Source of the DNA: an uncultured Eubacteriales bacterium
GTDB lineage: Bacteria > Bacillota > Clostridia > Oscillospirales > CAG-272
Assembly (NCBI GenBank): GCA_934481515.1
Contig: CAKSPO010000011.1
Coordinates: 1-52,867 of the forward strand
Reading direction: 5' to 3'
DNA: 52,867 nt
In this document: positions 29,187-37,501 of the stretch, piece by piece
Layout of the letters: every line of letters begins with the position of its first letter
How positions within the stretch are numbered: position 1 is the first letter of the stretch
Notes under the pieces: generated by a model
The model's database searches: none
What the model was told of the DNA's origin: nothing
Seen by the model: the letters and a program-made list of their open reading frames with translations, nothing else
Position numbers and translations under genes: made by a program

Positions 29187-29258
29187 CGTAAGGGGAAGAC
29201 GGCAGAACCGCTCCCCGTGAAAACGACCGAAGAAACCAAATCCAAAGGAGATTGTAAC

Positions 29259-30047
29259 ATGAAAAAAATCGTTGCTCTGATGCTTGCCGTGCTGATGCTT
29301 GCGGGATGTGTGGCGCTGTCCTCCTGCTCGTCGGGAGAAAAGAAAAAGCTGATTGTCGGCTTTGACGCGGAATATCCGCCTTACGGATATCTGGATACGG
29401 AAACCAATACGTATGTCGGCTTTGATCTGGAATATGCCAAGCTGGTTTGCGACAAGCTCGGATATGAGTTGGAGCTTCGTCCCATCGACTGGAATCTGAA
29501 GGATCCCCTGATGGATGCAGGCGAGATCAACTGCATCTGGAACGGATTCACCATCAACGGCAGAGAGAACGACTACGAATGGACGAAGCCCTATGTGGAC
29601 AACACGATTGTGGTTTTGGTTCGATCGGATTCTGGCATCAAGACCCTTGCCGATCTTGCAGGAAAGGTGGTCACCGCGCAGGCGGATTCCTCCGGAGAGA
29701 GTGCACTGAAGGATAAAACGGAGCTGGTTGCTTCCCTGAAGGACGGCAAATATCTGACCTGCAAGGATTATGTGACCGGATTCAACGAACTGACCGCTTC
29801 CGGCGTGGATGCACTTGTCATCGACGAATCGGTCGGCAAGTATCTGATGAACGGCAAGAGCGGTTACACGATCCTGACGGAGACCCTGAAGTCCGAGCAG
29901 TACGGCGTCGGCTTCAAGAAGGGAAACACCGAGCTGCGCGACGCGGTGCAGGGAGCCATGGAAGAGCTTGCCGCTGACGGCAACACCATTGTGGATCTTG
30001 CCAAGAAGTACGGCATTGATCCGAGCGTGCTGGTGATTACCAAATAA
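29259..30047 (+). CDS. Amino-acid ABC transporter substrate-binding lipoprotein
   Basis: The 262-residue family 3 solute-binding protein starts at an ATG with AAAGGAG upstream; the frame extends 27 codons further without support. The signal peptide ends in a lipobox (LAGC near residue 17, alternative LSSC), so it should be tethered to the outer face of the membrane. The GFDAEYPPYGY and VGFDLEYAKLV segments are typical of polar amino-acid binders, but the sequence alone does not tell the ligand. It is followed by permease and ATPase genes. Confidence 0.93.
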   Translation: MKKIVALMLAVLMLAGCVALSSCSSGEKKKLIVGFDAEYPPYGYLDTETNTYVGFDLEYAKLVCDKLGYELELRPIDWNLKDPLMDAGEINCIWNGFTINGRENDYEWTKPYVDNTIVVLVRSDSGIKTLADLAGKVVTAQADSSGESALKDKTELVASLKDGKYLTCKDYVTGFNELTASGVDALVIDESVGKYLMNGKSGYTILTETLKSEQYGVGFKKGNTELRDAVQGAMEELAADGNTIVDLAKKYGIDPSVLVITK

Positions 30048-30062
30048 TTGAATTTGTTTCAG

Positions 30063-30104
30063 CACAGGAACAACGCCGCACTTTTTTGCGGCGCTGTTCC
30101 TGTG
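30063..30104 (+). terminator. Strong intercistronic hairpin between binding protein and permease
   Basis: Two stacked stems of 10 and 7 bp with one mismatch enclose the loop CTTTTT. No T-tract follows. It probably stabilises the upstream message or partly attenuates, raising binding-protein output over permease, as known for other importer operons. Confidence 0.65.
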
Positions 30105-30164
30105 TTGGCGAGAAAGCCTGAAGGGCATCAAACCGGATAAAAGTGAAGAAAGGAACCGATTGCT

Positions 30165-30830
30165 ATGACCATCGGCAAAATACTGTCACTGCTTCTGGAG
30201 GGAATGGGAACGTCCTTCCTGATTTTTATTGTGACGCTCTTGTTTTCTCTTCCGCTCGGATTTCTCGTCTGCTTCGGCAGACGTGCAAAGAACCGTATCG
30301 TCAGCACTGTTTTCCGCATCTATATTTCCGTGATGCGTGGAACGCCGCTGATGCTCCAATTGGTGGTGGTCTATTTTCTGCCGTATTATCTTTTCCGGAT
30401 TCCCCTGAGCGTGTTCGGCTCCAATTACCGTCTGATTGCCGTTCTGATCGGATTTGTCATCAATTATGCGGCGTATTTTGCGGAAATTTACCGGTCCGGA
30501 ATTGAATCGATGCCGGTGGGACAGTATGAGGCGGCGGCAGTACTCGGCTACAGCCGGCGACAGACCTTTTTTCATATCATTCTTCCGCAGGTCATCCGGC
30601 GGATTCTGCCGACGGTCACAAATGAGGTCATTACGCTGATTAAGGATACCTCGCTGGCGTACACCATCGGCGTGATTGAAATGTTTACGGTGGCAAAGCA
30701 GGTTTCCGCTTCACTGAGCGATATTCTGCCGCTGTTTGTTGCCGGAGTGATCTATTACATCTTCAACTTTGCGGTGGCGTTCGGAATGGAGCGGCTGGAA
30801 AAGAAGATGAACTATTACAGCATCCGCTGA
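30165..30830 (+). CDS. Amino-acid ABC transporter permease
   Basis: The 221-residue HisM/GlnP-type permease has about five transmembrane segments. The EAA loop (SMPVGQYEAAAVLGYSRRQ) contacts the ATPase, and VMRGTPLMLQL is typical of the family. It should form the dimeric channel of the importer with the neighbouring genes. GAAAGGA lies about 11 bases before the ATG. The ATPase gene follows by 11 bp. Confidence 0.94.
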   Translation: MTIGKILSLLLEGMGTSFLIFIVTLLFSLPLGFLVCFGRRAKNRIVSTVFRIYISVMRGTPLMLQLVVVYFLPYYLFRIPLSVFGSNYRLIAVLIGFVINYAAYFAEIYRSGIESMPVGQYEAAAVLGYSRRQTFFHIILPQVIRRILPTVTNEVITLIKDTSLAYTIGVIEMFTVAKQVSASLSDILPLFVAGVIYYIFNFAVAFGMERLEKKMNYYSIR

Positions 30831-30841
30831 CGGAGGACGTC

Positions 30842-31609
30842 ATGAATCTGATTGAAATGTGCAATATCCGGAAGGCGTTTGTTCCCGGACAGGATGTGCT
30901 CCGCGGAATTTCGCTCTCTGTCCGGGAGGGAGAGGTGCTTTCCCTGATCGGCTCCTCCGGTTCCGGCAAGTCCACGCTCCTGCGGTGTGCAACGGGATTG
31001 GAACGGATTGATACCGGAACCATCCGCATCTGCGGCAGCTGTCTTGCGGACGGCGACAATGGCGAAGCTTCTGTCTATGCACCGGCGAAGGAGCGATGGG
31101 AGATTCTGTGGAACGTCGGTCTGGTATTTCAGAGCTTCAACCTTTTTCCGCACCGGACCGTGCTTCAGAACGTGATGGATGCACCGGTGCGGGTGCTGAA
31201 GCAGCCGAAGGAGACGGCGCGGGCGACGGCGGAGGCGCTGCTTGCAAAGGTCAATCTTGCGGATCGTGCGGATGCCTATCCGTGCGAACTTTCCGGCGGT
31301 CAGCAACAGCGGGTCGCGATTGCGCGGGCGCTGGCGCTGGAGCCGAAGGTGCTCTTCTTTGACGAGCCGACCTCGGCGCTGGATCCGGAACTGACCGCAG
31401 AGGTTCTGCGGGTGATCCGGGGGCTGAAGGACATGGGAAAAACCATGGTGATCGTGACGCATGAGATGGCATTTGCGCGGAATGTTTCGGATCGTGTGAT
31501 CTATATGAGAGAAGGCGTGATTGCCGCGGAGGGAACACCGGAGGAGGTTTTCGAAAATTCCGGGAACGAGCATCTGGAACGGTTTTTACGCGGCGGCGCG
31601 GAGCTTTGA
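30842..31609 (+). CDS. Amino-acid ABC transporter ATP-binding protein
   Basis: The 255-residue ATPase has Walker A SGSGKST, signature LSGGQQQR, Walker B LFFDEP and the TSALDPE D-loop of the GlnQ/HisP group. It energises uptake. GGAGG lies 5 bases before the ATG. A terminator at 31637-31677 closes the operon. Confidence 0.95.
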   Translation: MNLIEMCNIRKAFVPGQDVLRGISLSVREGEVLSLIGSSGSGKSTLLRCATGLERIDTGTIRICGSCLADGDNGEASVYAPAKERWEILWNVGLVFQSFNLFPHRTVLQNVMDAPVRVLKQPKETARATAEALLAKVNLADRADAYPCELSGGQQQRVAIARALALEPKVLFFDEPTSALDPELTAEVLRVIRGLKDMGKTMVIVTHEMAFARNVSDRVIYMREGVIAAEGTPEEVFENSGNEHLERFLRGGAEL

Positions 31610-31636
31610 AAAAAGGTTCCGGAGACTGCGGCAGAG

Positions 31637-31677
31637 AGAGGCAGGGAGCTTCTTCGGAAGCAAAATGCCTCTTTTTT
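31637..31677 (+). terminator. Terminator of the ABC transporter operon
   Basis: An outer stem AGAGGCA/TGCCTCT and an inner stem GCTTC/GAAGC around a TTCG tetraloop are followed by TTTTTT. It begins 28 bp after the ATPase stop. Confidence 0.9.
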
Positions 31678-31695
31678 GCTTTGAAAGTTTGTGCC

Positions 31696-31715
31696 GCCGA
31701 AAAAAAGTTTTCGGC
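31696..31715. promoter_or_regulatory. Palindrome upstream of the RpiR-type regulator promoter
   Basis: GCCGAAAA and TTTTCGGC are perfect inverted arms around AAAG and end 8 bp before the -35 box. It may be an autoregulatory site for the regulator or a second weak terminator. Confidence 0.4.
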
Positions 31716-31723
31716 AAAATCGG

Positions 31724-31752
31724 TTGACATTTCCGGTTTTGTGCGGTATAAT
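31724..31752 (+). promoter_or_regulatory. Perfect consensus promoter of the rpiR-type operon
   Basis: TTGACA (31724-31729) and TATAAT (31747-31752) are spaced 17 bases apart, 41 bp before the regulator start. Confidence 0.93.
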
Positions 31753-31793
31753 GAAACGTACATTCCGACAAAGATCATACGGGAGTTGAACAA

Positions 31794-32657
31794 ATGAGCG
31801 GAGATTTACTGAAGCATATCGAGGAGGGAATGCCCTCCTTTTCCAAGGGGCAAAAGCTGATTGCCTCTTATATTCTTGCGCACTACGAAAAAGCCGCGTA
31901 CATGACCGCCTCCAAGCTGGGGGGGACGGTCGGTATTTCGGAGTCCACGGTGGTGCGTTTTGCCATTGAACTCGGATACGAGGGATATCCGGAATTTCAG
32001 CACGCTCTGCAGAAGATGATCCGGAGCCGGCTGACCTCCTTCCAGCGGATGGAGGTGACCAACGATCTGATCGGTCAGGGCGATGTGTTGGACAAGGTTC
32101 TGCTTTCCGATATGGACAAAATCCGGCATACCATGGAGGAGATCGATCACAGCTCCTTTGAGGAAGCGGTGAACCGGATTTCCGGGGCAAAGACCATTTA
32201 TATCATCGGAGTGCGCTCCTCGTCAACGCTGGCAGGGTTTCTGAATTTCAGCCTGCGGATGATTTTCGACAACGTCCGGTTTGTTCAGGCTGCCTCCGAC
32301 AGTGAGCTTTTCGAACAGATCATGGACATCGGGAAAGAGGATGTTATGATCGCCATCAGCTTCCCCCGTTATTCCAAGCAGATCATCAAAACCGTGGAAT
32401 ATGCGCGGAAGCAGGGTGCGGATGTGGTGGCGCTGACCGACAGCAGGGTTTCTCCCATCGCCGTGTATGCCAGCCAGCTTCTGACGGCGCAGAGCGATAT
32501 GGCTTCGTTTGTGGATTCTCTTGTGGCTCCTTTGAGCATCATCAATGCCATGATTGTCGCCATTGCCCGCAAAAGACAGAAGGAGGTCACAGAGCGCCTC
32601 CGCGCACTGGAGGAAATCTGGGATTATTACGATGTTTACGAGAAAAAGGGAGACTGA
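31794..32657 (+). CDS. MurR/RpiR family transcriptional regulator
   Basis: The 287-residue protein has the N-terminal RpiR helix-turn-helix domain (about 1-80; VGISESTVVRFAIELGYEGYPEFQ). A SIS sugar-phosphate-binding domain follows (about 115-260; YIIGVRSSSTLAGF, ISFPRYSKQ). Such proteins usually sense a phosphosugar and control sugar catabolism genes. Here it leads a cluster with a flavoprotein 5 bp downstream, then cmk and ispH-rpsA, while the ABC importer ends just upstream. Its targets are not visible, and the upstream palindrome is a candidate. Confidence 0.92.
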   Translation: MSGDLLKHIEEGMPSFSKGQKLIASYILAHYEKAAYMTASKLGGTVGISESTVVRFAIELGYEGYPEFQHALQKMIRSRLTSFQRMEVTNDLIGQGDVLDKVLLSDMDKIRHTMEEIDHSSFEEAVNRISGAKTIYIIGVRSSSTLAGFLNFSLRMIFDNVRFVQAASDSELFEQIMDIGKEDVMIAISFPRYSKQIIKTVEYARKQGADVVALTDSRVSPIAVYASQLLTAQSDMASFVDSLVAPLSIINAMIVAIARKRQKEVTERLRALEEIWDYYDVYEKKGD

Positions 32658-32662
32658 CCGGA

Positions 32663-33892
32663 GTGCAGGTGCTTGTAATCGGCGGCGGAGCCGCCGGAAT
32701 GATGGCGGCGTTGACCGCGGCACGGTGCGGGGCAGAGGTCACACTCTTTGAAAAGAACGACCGGATGGGAAAAAAACTGCGCATCACCGGAAAAGGCAGA
32801 TGCAATGTGACAAACAACTGCGAGATTACAGAATTTCTTTCCAATGTTCCCACCAATCCGCGGTTCCTTTACGCGGCATTGAACCGCTTTTCTCCGCAGG
32901 ACACCATGCGCTTTTTTGAGGATGCCGGGGTTCCGCTGAAAACAGAGCGCGGAAAGCGCGTTTTTCCGGTTTCCGATCATGCCGGAGATATTGTCGCGGT
33001 ACTGGAAAAGGAATGCCGGAATGCCGGAGTCCATGTGGTTCACCGGCGGGCGGAACGGCTCCTGACGGAAAACGGCCATGTTTCCGGTGTGGTCGCCGGA
33101 GGGGAAACGTTTCTTTCCGACGCGGTGATTGTCTGTACGGGCGGAAAATCCTATCCGCTGACCGGCTCCGACGGGGATGGATACCGATTGGCGCGTGAGA
33201 CGGGGCACACGGTCACTCCGCTGCTCCCGTCATTGGTGCCGCTGACGGCGGAGGGAAGACTTTGCGGGGCTTTGCAGGGGCTTTCTCTGCGAAACATCCG
33301 CCTGACGGTTCGTGACACGGCTTCCGGAAAAGCGGTGTACGAGGATTTTGGGGAACTGATGTTTGCGCATTTCGGGCTGACCGGACCGCTGATTCTTTCG
33401 GCATCGGCGCACCTTTCGGACATTTGCCCCGGTAAATATGCGGCGGAGATTGACCTCAAGCCGGCGCTGGATGAAAAAACACTGGATGCCCGGATCCGTT
33501 CGGATTTTGAAAAATTCCGGAACCGGGACTTCGGAAACGCACTCGGAGAACTGCTTCCGCAGAAAATGATTCCGGTTTTTCCTGGACTTTGCGGGATTGA
33601 AATGCACAAAAAGGTGAATTCCGTGACCCGTGAGGAGCGGGAACGGATGGTTCATACTCTGAAATGCCTGCGGATTCCGCTGCACGGGACGCGCCCCATC
33701 GAGGAAGCAATCGTGACACGGGGCGGCGTCAGCGTGCGGGAGGTGAATCCGAAAACCATGGAGTCCAGATTGGTCGCGGGGCTGTTCTTCGCCGGTGAAC
33801 TGCTGGACGTGGATGCTTACACGGGCGGATTCAATTTACAGATCGCATTTTCCACCGCGAGAGCCGCCGGAACGGCTGCGGCGGAGGCATGA
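32663..33892 (+). CDS. HI0933/BaiN-family FAD-dependent oxidoreductase
   Basis: The 409-residue flavoprotein starts with GTG, with GGGAG about 10 bases upstream. The FAD-binding motif GGGAAGM lies at residues 7-13 and is followed by the family signature GRCNVTNN. The C-terminal FAD segment DVDAYTGGFNLQIAF is also typical. The family is often named aminoacetone oxidase or BaiN-like, but its natural substrate in most Clostridia is not established. The order flavoprotein - cmk - ispH is a recurring clostridial neighbourhood. Confidence 0.9.
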   Translation: MQVLVIGGGAAGMMAALTAARCGAEVTLFEKNDRMGKKLRITGKGRCNVTNNCEITEFLSNVPTNPRFLYAALNRFSPQDTMRFFEDAGVPLKTERGKRVFPVSDHAGDIVAVLEKECRNAGVHVVHRRAERLLTENGHVSGVVAGGETFLSDAVIVCTGGKSYPLTGSDGDGYRLARETGHTVTPLLPSLVPLTAEGRLCGALQGLSLRNIRLTVRDTASGKAVYEDFGELMFAHFGLTGPLILSASAHLSDICPGKYAAEIDLKPALDEKTLDARIRSDFEKFRNRDFGNALGELLPQKMIPVFPGLCGIEMHKKVNSVTREERERMVHTLKCLRIPLHGTRPIEEAIVTRGGVSVREVNPKTMESRLVAGLFFAGELLDVDAYTGGFNLQIAFSTARAAGTAAAEA

Positions 33893-33913
33893 TGCGTTCA
33901 ACGGAGGATGTTT

Positions 33914-34606
33914 ATGAAAATTCAGATTGCCATTGACGGTCCGAGCGGCGCCGGAAAATCCACGGTTGCAAAGGAAATCGCAAAGCGGCTGGGGATTATT
34001 TATGTCGATACGGGTGCGCTCTACCGGGCGGTCGGATATTACGTGCGCTCCCGCAATACGGATCCGAAGGATGCCGCTGCCGTTGCGGCGCTGTTGCCGC
34101 AGGTCTGCGTGGAGCTCAGATACGAGAACGGAACGCAGACGGTGCTTCTCAACGGAGAGGCGCTGGGGAACAGGATCCGCACGCCGGAAATCTCCATGTA
34201 CGCATCGGCGGTCTCGGCAATTCCCGCCGTCCGTGCGTTCCTTCTGGAAACCCAGCGCAGGATTGCACGGGAGCAGAGTGTGATTATGGACGGCAGAGAC
34301 ATCGGAACGGTGATTTTGCCGGATGCGGATGTCAAAATTTTTCTGTTCGCCGGCGATGAATGCCGCGCCCGTCGCAGACACACGGAACTGACAGAGAAGG
34401 GAATGCAGGTGACCTTTGAAGAGGTTCTTGCCGATATGAAGCGTCGGGATGAAAATGACCGCACCCGTGCAGTGGCTCCGGCGGTTGCCGCCGCCGACGC
34501 AATCCGGATGGACAACTCGGAGATGACTCCGGCGGAATGTGCCGACGAGATCATCCGGCTGGTTGCGGAGCGGACAGGCTTTCGTCCGTGCGGGAGCCTG
34601 ACATGA
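33914..34606 (+). CDS. cmk: Cytidylate kinase
   Basis: The 230-residue kinase phosphorylates CMP and dCMP with ATP. P-loop GPSGAGKS lies at 9-16, and the NMP-binding segment (DTGALYRA) and DGRDIGT follow. The ATG at 33914 has GGAGG 6 bases upstream; the in-frame ATG two codons earlier overlaps that site. Its stop overlaps the next start in ATGA, so it is translationally coupled to ispH-rpsA. Confidence 0.96.
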   Translation: MKIQIAIDGPSGAGKSTVAKEIAKRLGIIYVDTGALYRAVGYYVRSRNTDPKDAAAVAALLPQVCVELRYENGTQTVLLNGEALGNRIRTPEISMYASAVSAIPAVRAFLLETQRRIAREQSVIMDGRDIGTVILPDADVKIFLFAGDECRARRRHTELTEKGMQVTFEEVLADMKRRDENDRTRAVAPAVAAADAIRMDNSEMTPAECADEIIRLVAERTGFRPCGSLT

Positions 34607-36621
34607 GAAGCATTACAGTGGCGGAGCATGCAGGTTTTTGCTTCGGGGTCAAGCGCGCGACGGATCGGTTGGAGGAGGCGCTGAAAAACGCTTTGCCGGG
34701 GGAGCGGATTTGTACCCTCGGGCATCTGATTCACAACGAAACCTACAATGCCTCTCTCGCCGCACGAGGCGTTGCGACCGTATCGGCGGAGCAGATTCCG
34801 GAGCTTGCGGAAAAGGCATCCGCCGACCATCCCGTGACCGTGCTGGTGCGCGCGCACGGCTGTCCGCAGGAAACGGTGCGGCTTCTGGAGTCGGCGGCAG
34901 GGAAAAATCCCTTTTTCCGCTGGGTCGACTGCACCTGCCCGTTCGTCAAGAAAATTCACCGGATTGCGGCGGAATGCGACCCGGAAAAGGAATTTTTTGT
35001 TCTGATCGGTGCCAAAGATCACCCCGAGGTGATCGGAATTATGAGCTGTTTTCCCGGCGAGAAGTATGTTTTTTCCTCTCCGGAGGAAATGGAACAGGTT
35101 TTGAGTGCCCGAAAAGAGGATAATTTGCACAAAAAAGTGCCGGTGATTGCCGCTCAAACCACACAAAATTTAGTAAATTGGCACCAAAGTCAAAAAAAAA
35201 TAAAAAAACTATATACAAATGCCAAAATTTTTGATACAATATGCAGTGTAACCGAAGAAAGACAGAACGAAGCGGCGGCGCTTGCGGCACGTTGTGATGC
35301 AATGGTCGTCATCGGCGGAAGAGAAAGCTCCAATACAGCAAAGTTATATGAGATTTGCCTCCGCTCCTGCAGGAACACCGTCTGGATTGCCAACGCAACC
35401 GAGCTGGCTCCGCAGCAGTTGTCTTCATCGCATGATATCGGAATCGTCGCAGGTGCATCGACGCCGCGGGATGAAATAGAGGAGGTATATAAAACCATGA
35501 GCGAAATGAAAGAAAATTTCGAAGAAATGCTCGAATCGCAATGCTTAACTTTAAATACAGGAGATGTCGTTACCGGAACCGTGACTCACGTTTCCGACAC
35601 TGAGCTTCAGCTTGACGTCGGCGCCGGCGTGACCGGATACATCAAGGCAGAACAGGTTTCTGACGAGCCGAACTACAAGCTGACCGAGCATTTCAAGAAC
35701 GGGGACAAGGTGGAAGCCTTTGTTATCCGTGTCAGCGACAAGGAAGGAATCGCGGAACTTTCGAAGAAGAGAGTGGACGCGGACAAGAACTGGCAGAGCA
35801 TCGCAGATGCCTGCGAGAACAAGACCGTGCTGGAGGGCAGAGTTGCCGAGGCAGTCAAGGGCGGCGTTGTGGTTTATTACAATGCAAACCGTGTCTTTAT
35901 CCCCGCTTCCCAGACGGGTGTTCCGAAGGACGGAGATCTTTCGACGCTGGTCGGTCAGACCGTTTGCTTCAAGGTCATCGAGATCAAGCAGGGCAAGAAG
36001 GCAATCGGCTCCATCCGTCAGGTACAGCGTGAGCAGCGCCGTGCACAGGAGGCGGATTTCTGGACAAACGTTGAGGTCGGCAAGAAGTATCACGGCGTTG
36101 TCAAGAGCCTGACCTCTTACGGCGCATTTGTGGATCTTGGCGGCGTTGACGGTATGGTTCACCTGACCGAGCTTTCCTGGAAGCGGATTCACAATCCGGC
36201 AGAGGTAGTTTCCGTCGGCGACGAGATCGACGTGTTCGTCAAGAGCTTTGATCCCGAAAAGAAGAGAGTTTCTCTCGGCTACAAGACCGAGGAAACCAAC
36301 CCCTGGAACATTTTTAAGTCCCAGTATGCGGTTGGAGATATTGTTTCTGTGAAGATTGTCAGCCTGATGCCGTTCGGCGCATTTGCCGAAATCATTGACG
36401 GCGTGGATGGTCTGATTCATATCTCTCAGATTGCCATGAACCGGATTGCACAGCCGTCCGACATGCTGGAGAAGGGTCAGATTGTGGATGCCCGGATTAT
36501 GGAGATCGACGACGAAAAGAAGAAGGTCAGCCTTTCCATCCGTTCGCTTCTGGAGGAAGCCGCACAGGCAATGCCGGAAGGCGACGAGAGCATGACGGTT
36601 GCCGGGGACGATCAGCAGTAA
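34603..36621 (+). CDS. ispH: IspH (HMBPP reductase) - 30S ribosomal protein S1 fusion
   Basis: One 672-codon frame starts at the ATG overlapping the cmk stop, with GGGAG upstream. Residues 1-290 are IspH, the last enzyme of the MEP isoprenoid pathway, with cluster cysteines in GFCFGV, CTCPFVKK and DTICSVTEERQ. From M299 (base 35497) comes protein S1 with four S1 RNA-binding domains (about 315-385, 400-465, 480-550, 565-635). The fusion is known from Clostridia. Bases 35481-35485 (GGAGG) sit before the internal in-frame ATG at 35497, so S1 may also be made alone. Bases 35161-35240 are only about 21% GC, with A9 and A7 runs, unlike the rest of the gene. Confidence 0.95.
   Translation: MRSITVAEHAGFCFGVKRATDRLEEALKNALPGERICTLGHLIHNETYNASLAARGVATVSAEQIPELAEKASADHPVTVLVRAHGCPQETVRLLESAAGKNPFFRWVDCTCPFVKKIHRIAAECDPEKEFFVLIGAKDHPEVIGIMSCFPGEKYVFSSPEEMEQVLSARKEDNLHKKVPVIAAQTTQNLVNWHQSQKKIKKLYTNAKIFDTICSVTEERQNEAAALAARCDAMVVIGGRESSNTAKLYEICLRSCRNTVWIANATELAPQQLSSSHDIGIVAGASTPRDEIEEVYKTMSEMKENFEEMLESQCLTLNTGDVVTGTVTHVSDTELQLDVGAGVTGYIKAEQVSDEPNYKLTEHFKNGDKVEAFVIRVSDKEGIAELSKKRVDADKNWQSIADACENKTVLEGRVAEAVKGGVVVYYNANRVFIPASQTGVPKDGDLSTLVGQTVCFKVIEIKQGKKAIGSIRQVQREQRRAQEADFWTNVEVGKKYHGVVKSLTSYGAFVDLGGVDGMVHLTELSWKRIHNPAEVVSVGDEIDVFVKSFDPEKKRVSLGYKTEETNPWNIFKSQYAVGDIVSVKIVSLMPFGAFAEIIDGVDGLIHISQIAMNRIAQPSDMLEKGQIVDARIMEIDDEKKKVSLSIRSLLEEAAQAMPEGDESMTVAGDDQQ
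35212..35240 (+). promoter_or_regulatory. Candidate internal promoter for the S1 half
   Basis: TATACA (35212-35217) and TACAAT (35235-35240) are 17 bases apart inside the AT-rich patch of the IspH part. They lie about 257 bp before the internal S1 start codon. The -35 match is 4/6, so this is tentative. Confidence 0.4.
35481..35499 (+). promoter_or_regulatory. Internal ribosome binding site and ATG for stand-alone S1
   Basis: GGAGG at 35481-35485 is followed by 11 bases and the in-frame ATG at 35497. The protein from that ATG (MSEMKENFEEML) looks like a normal free-standing S1 N-terminus. Confidence 0.55.
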
Positions 36622-36640
36622 TATCTGAAAAAACAACAAC

Positions 36641-36674
36641 GGCGGGCGGTTTGAAAAAATCCCCGCCTGTTTTT
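36641..36674 (+). terminator. Hairpin after ispH-rpsA
   Basis: GGCGGG pairs with CCCGCC around a 15-base loop and is followed by TGTTTTT. The next gene starts 33 bp later with no room for a separate promoter. Either termination is partial or that gene is read from within. Confidence 0.6.
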
Positions 36675-36706
36675 GCATTCCGTGAAGGAGAAAGGCGGAT
36701 GAACGG

Positions 36707-37501
36707 ATGAAGGTAATGACATTCAACCTCCGGGTGGAGAACGGTAATGACGGGATCAATTGCTTTGAAAACCGAAAAGAAAAGATTGTATTCGTAATCA
36801 AGAGAGAGAATCCGGATCTGATCGGACTTCAGGAAGTGAACGATCGGATGCTTGATTTCCTTTCGGAGCGCCTTCCGGAATATGTTTTTCTGGGACACGG
36901 AAGAAACGAAGACTATTCCGGGGAAGGGACCCCGCTGGCATACCGAAAGAATCGGTTCTGCCTCCATTTCTTTCGGGAGGAATGGCTTTCTCCGGAGCCG
37001 GATACTGCCGGAAGCCGGTTTCAGGGGATCGGACAAAGCAATTGTCCCCGCGTATTGGTCGGTGCACGGCTGTACGATCGTAAAAGCCGGAAGCTGTTTT
37101 CTGCTTTCAACGTCCATTTGGATCATCACAAGGGGATTGTACAAACCCTGGAATGCACCCGGATTCTGGAGCGCATCCGGGCGACGGGTTTGCCGTACGT
37201 CCTGACGGGAGATTTCAATGTGACACCGGACAGCGAAGCGATAGCGTTGCTCCTTTCGGATTCGGGCACTCCGAAAATGACGGATGCCACCGCAAAAATA
37301 CCTGGCTCTTTCCATTCTTTCGGAAAACAAAGGGAGAATCCGTTGAAGATTGACTATATTTTTACGGATTTTCCGGTGAACCCGGATGCCTCCTATGCAG
37401 TGCCGGACGATGATGCGTGCGGATATTTTTATTCCGATCACTATGCGCTTTGCGCATTCCCGGATTCGGAAAACGACAAAACGGAAAAGGAGTCGGATTG
37501 A
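36707..37501 (+). CDS. Endonuclease/exonuclease/phosphatase (EEP) family hydrolase
   Basis: The 264-residue cytoplasmic protein has the EEP motifs in order: TFNLR at the N-terminus, LQEVN (catalytic Glu and metal ligand), VHLDHH near the middle, GDFNVTP and the C-terminal SDHYAL histidine. The family includes nucleases, phosphodiesterases and sphingomyelinase-like enzymes, and the sequence does not tell the substrate. The next gene starts directly after its stop (TGAATG), so the two are probably coexpressed. The neighbouring sialidase-like gene hints at glycan or lipid head-group metabolism, which is speculative. Confidence 0.88.
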   Translation: MKVMTFNLRVENGNDGINCFENRKEKIVFVIKRENPDLIGLQEVNDRMLDFLSERLPEYVFLGHGRNEDYSGEGTPLAYRKNRFCLHFFREEWLSPEPDTAGSRFQGIGQSNCPRVLVGARLYDRKSRKLFSAFNVHLDHHKGIVQTLECTRILERIRATGLPYVLTGDFNVTPDSEAIALLLSDSGTPKMTDATAKIPGSFHSFGKQRENPLKIDYIFTDFPVNPDASYAVPDDDACGYFYSDHYALCAFPDSENDKTEKESD

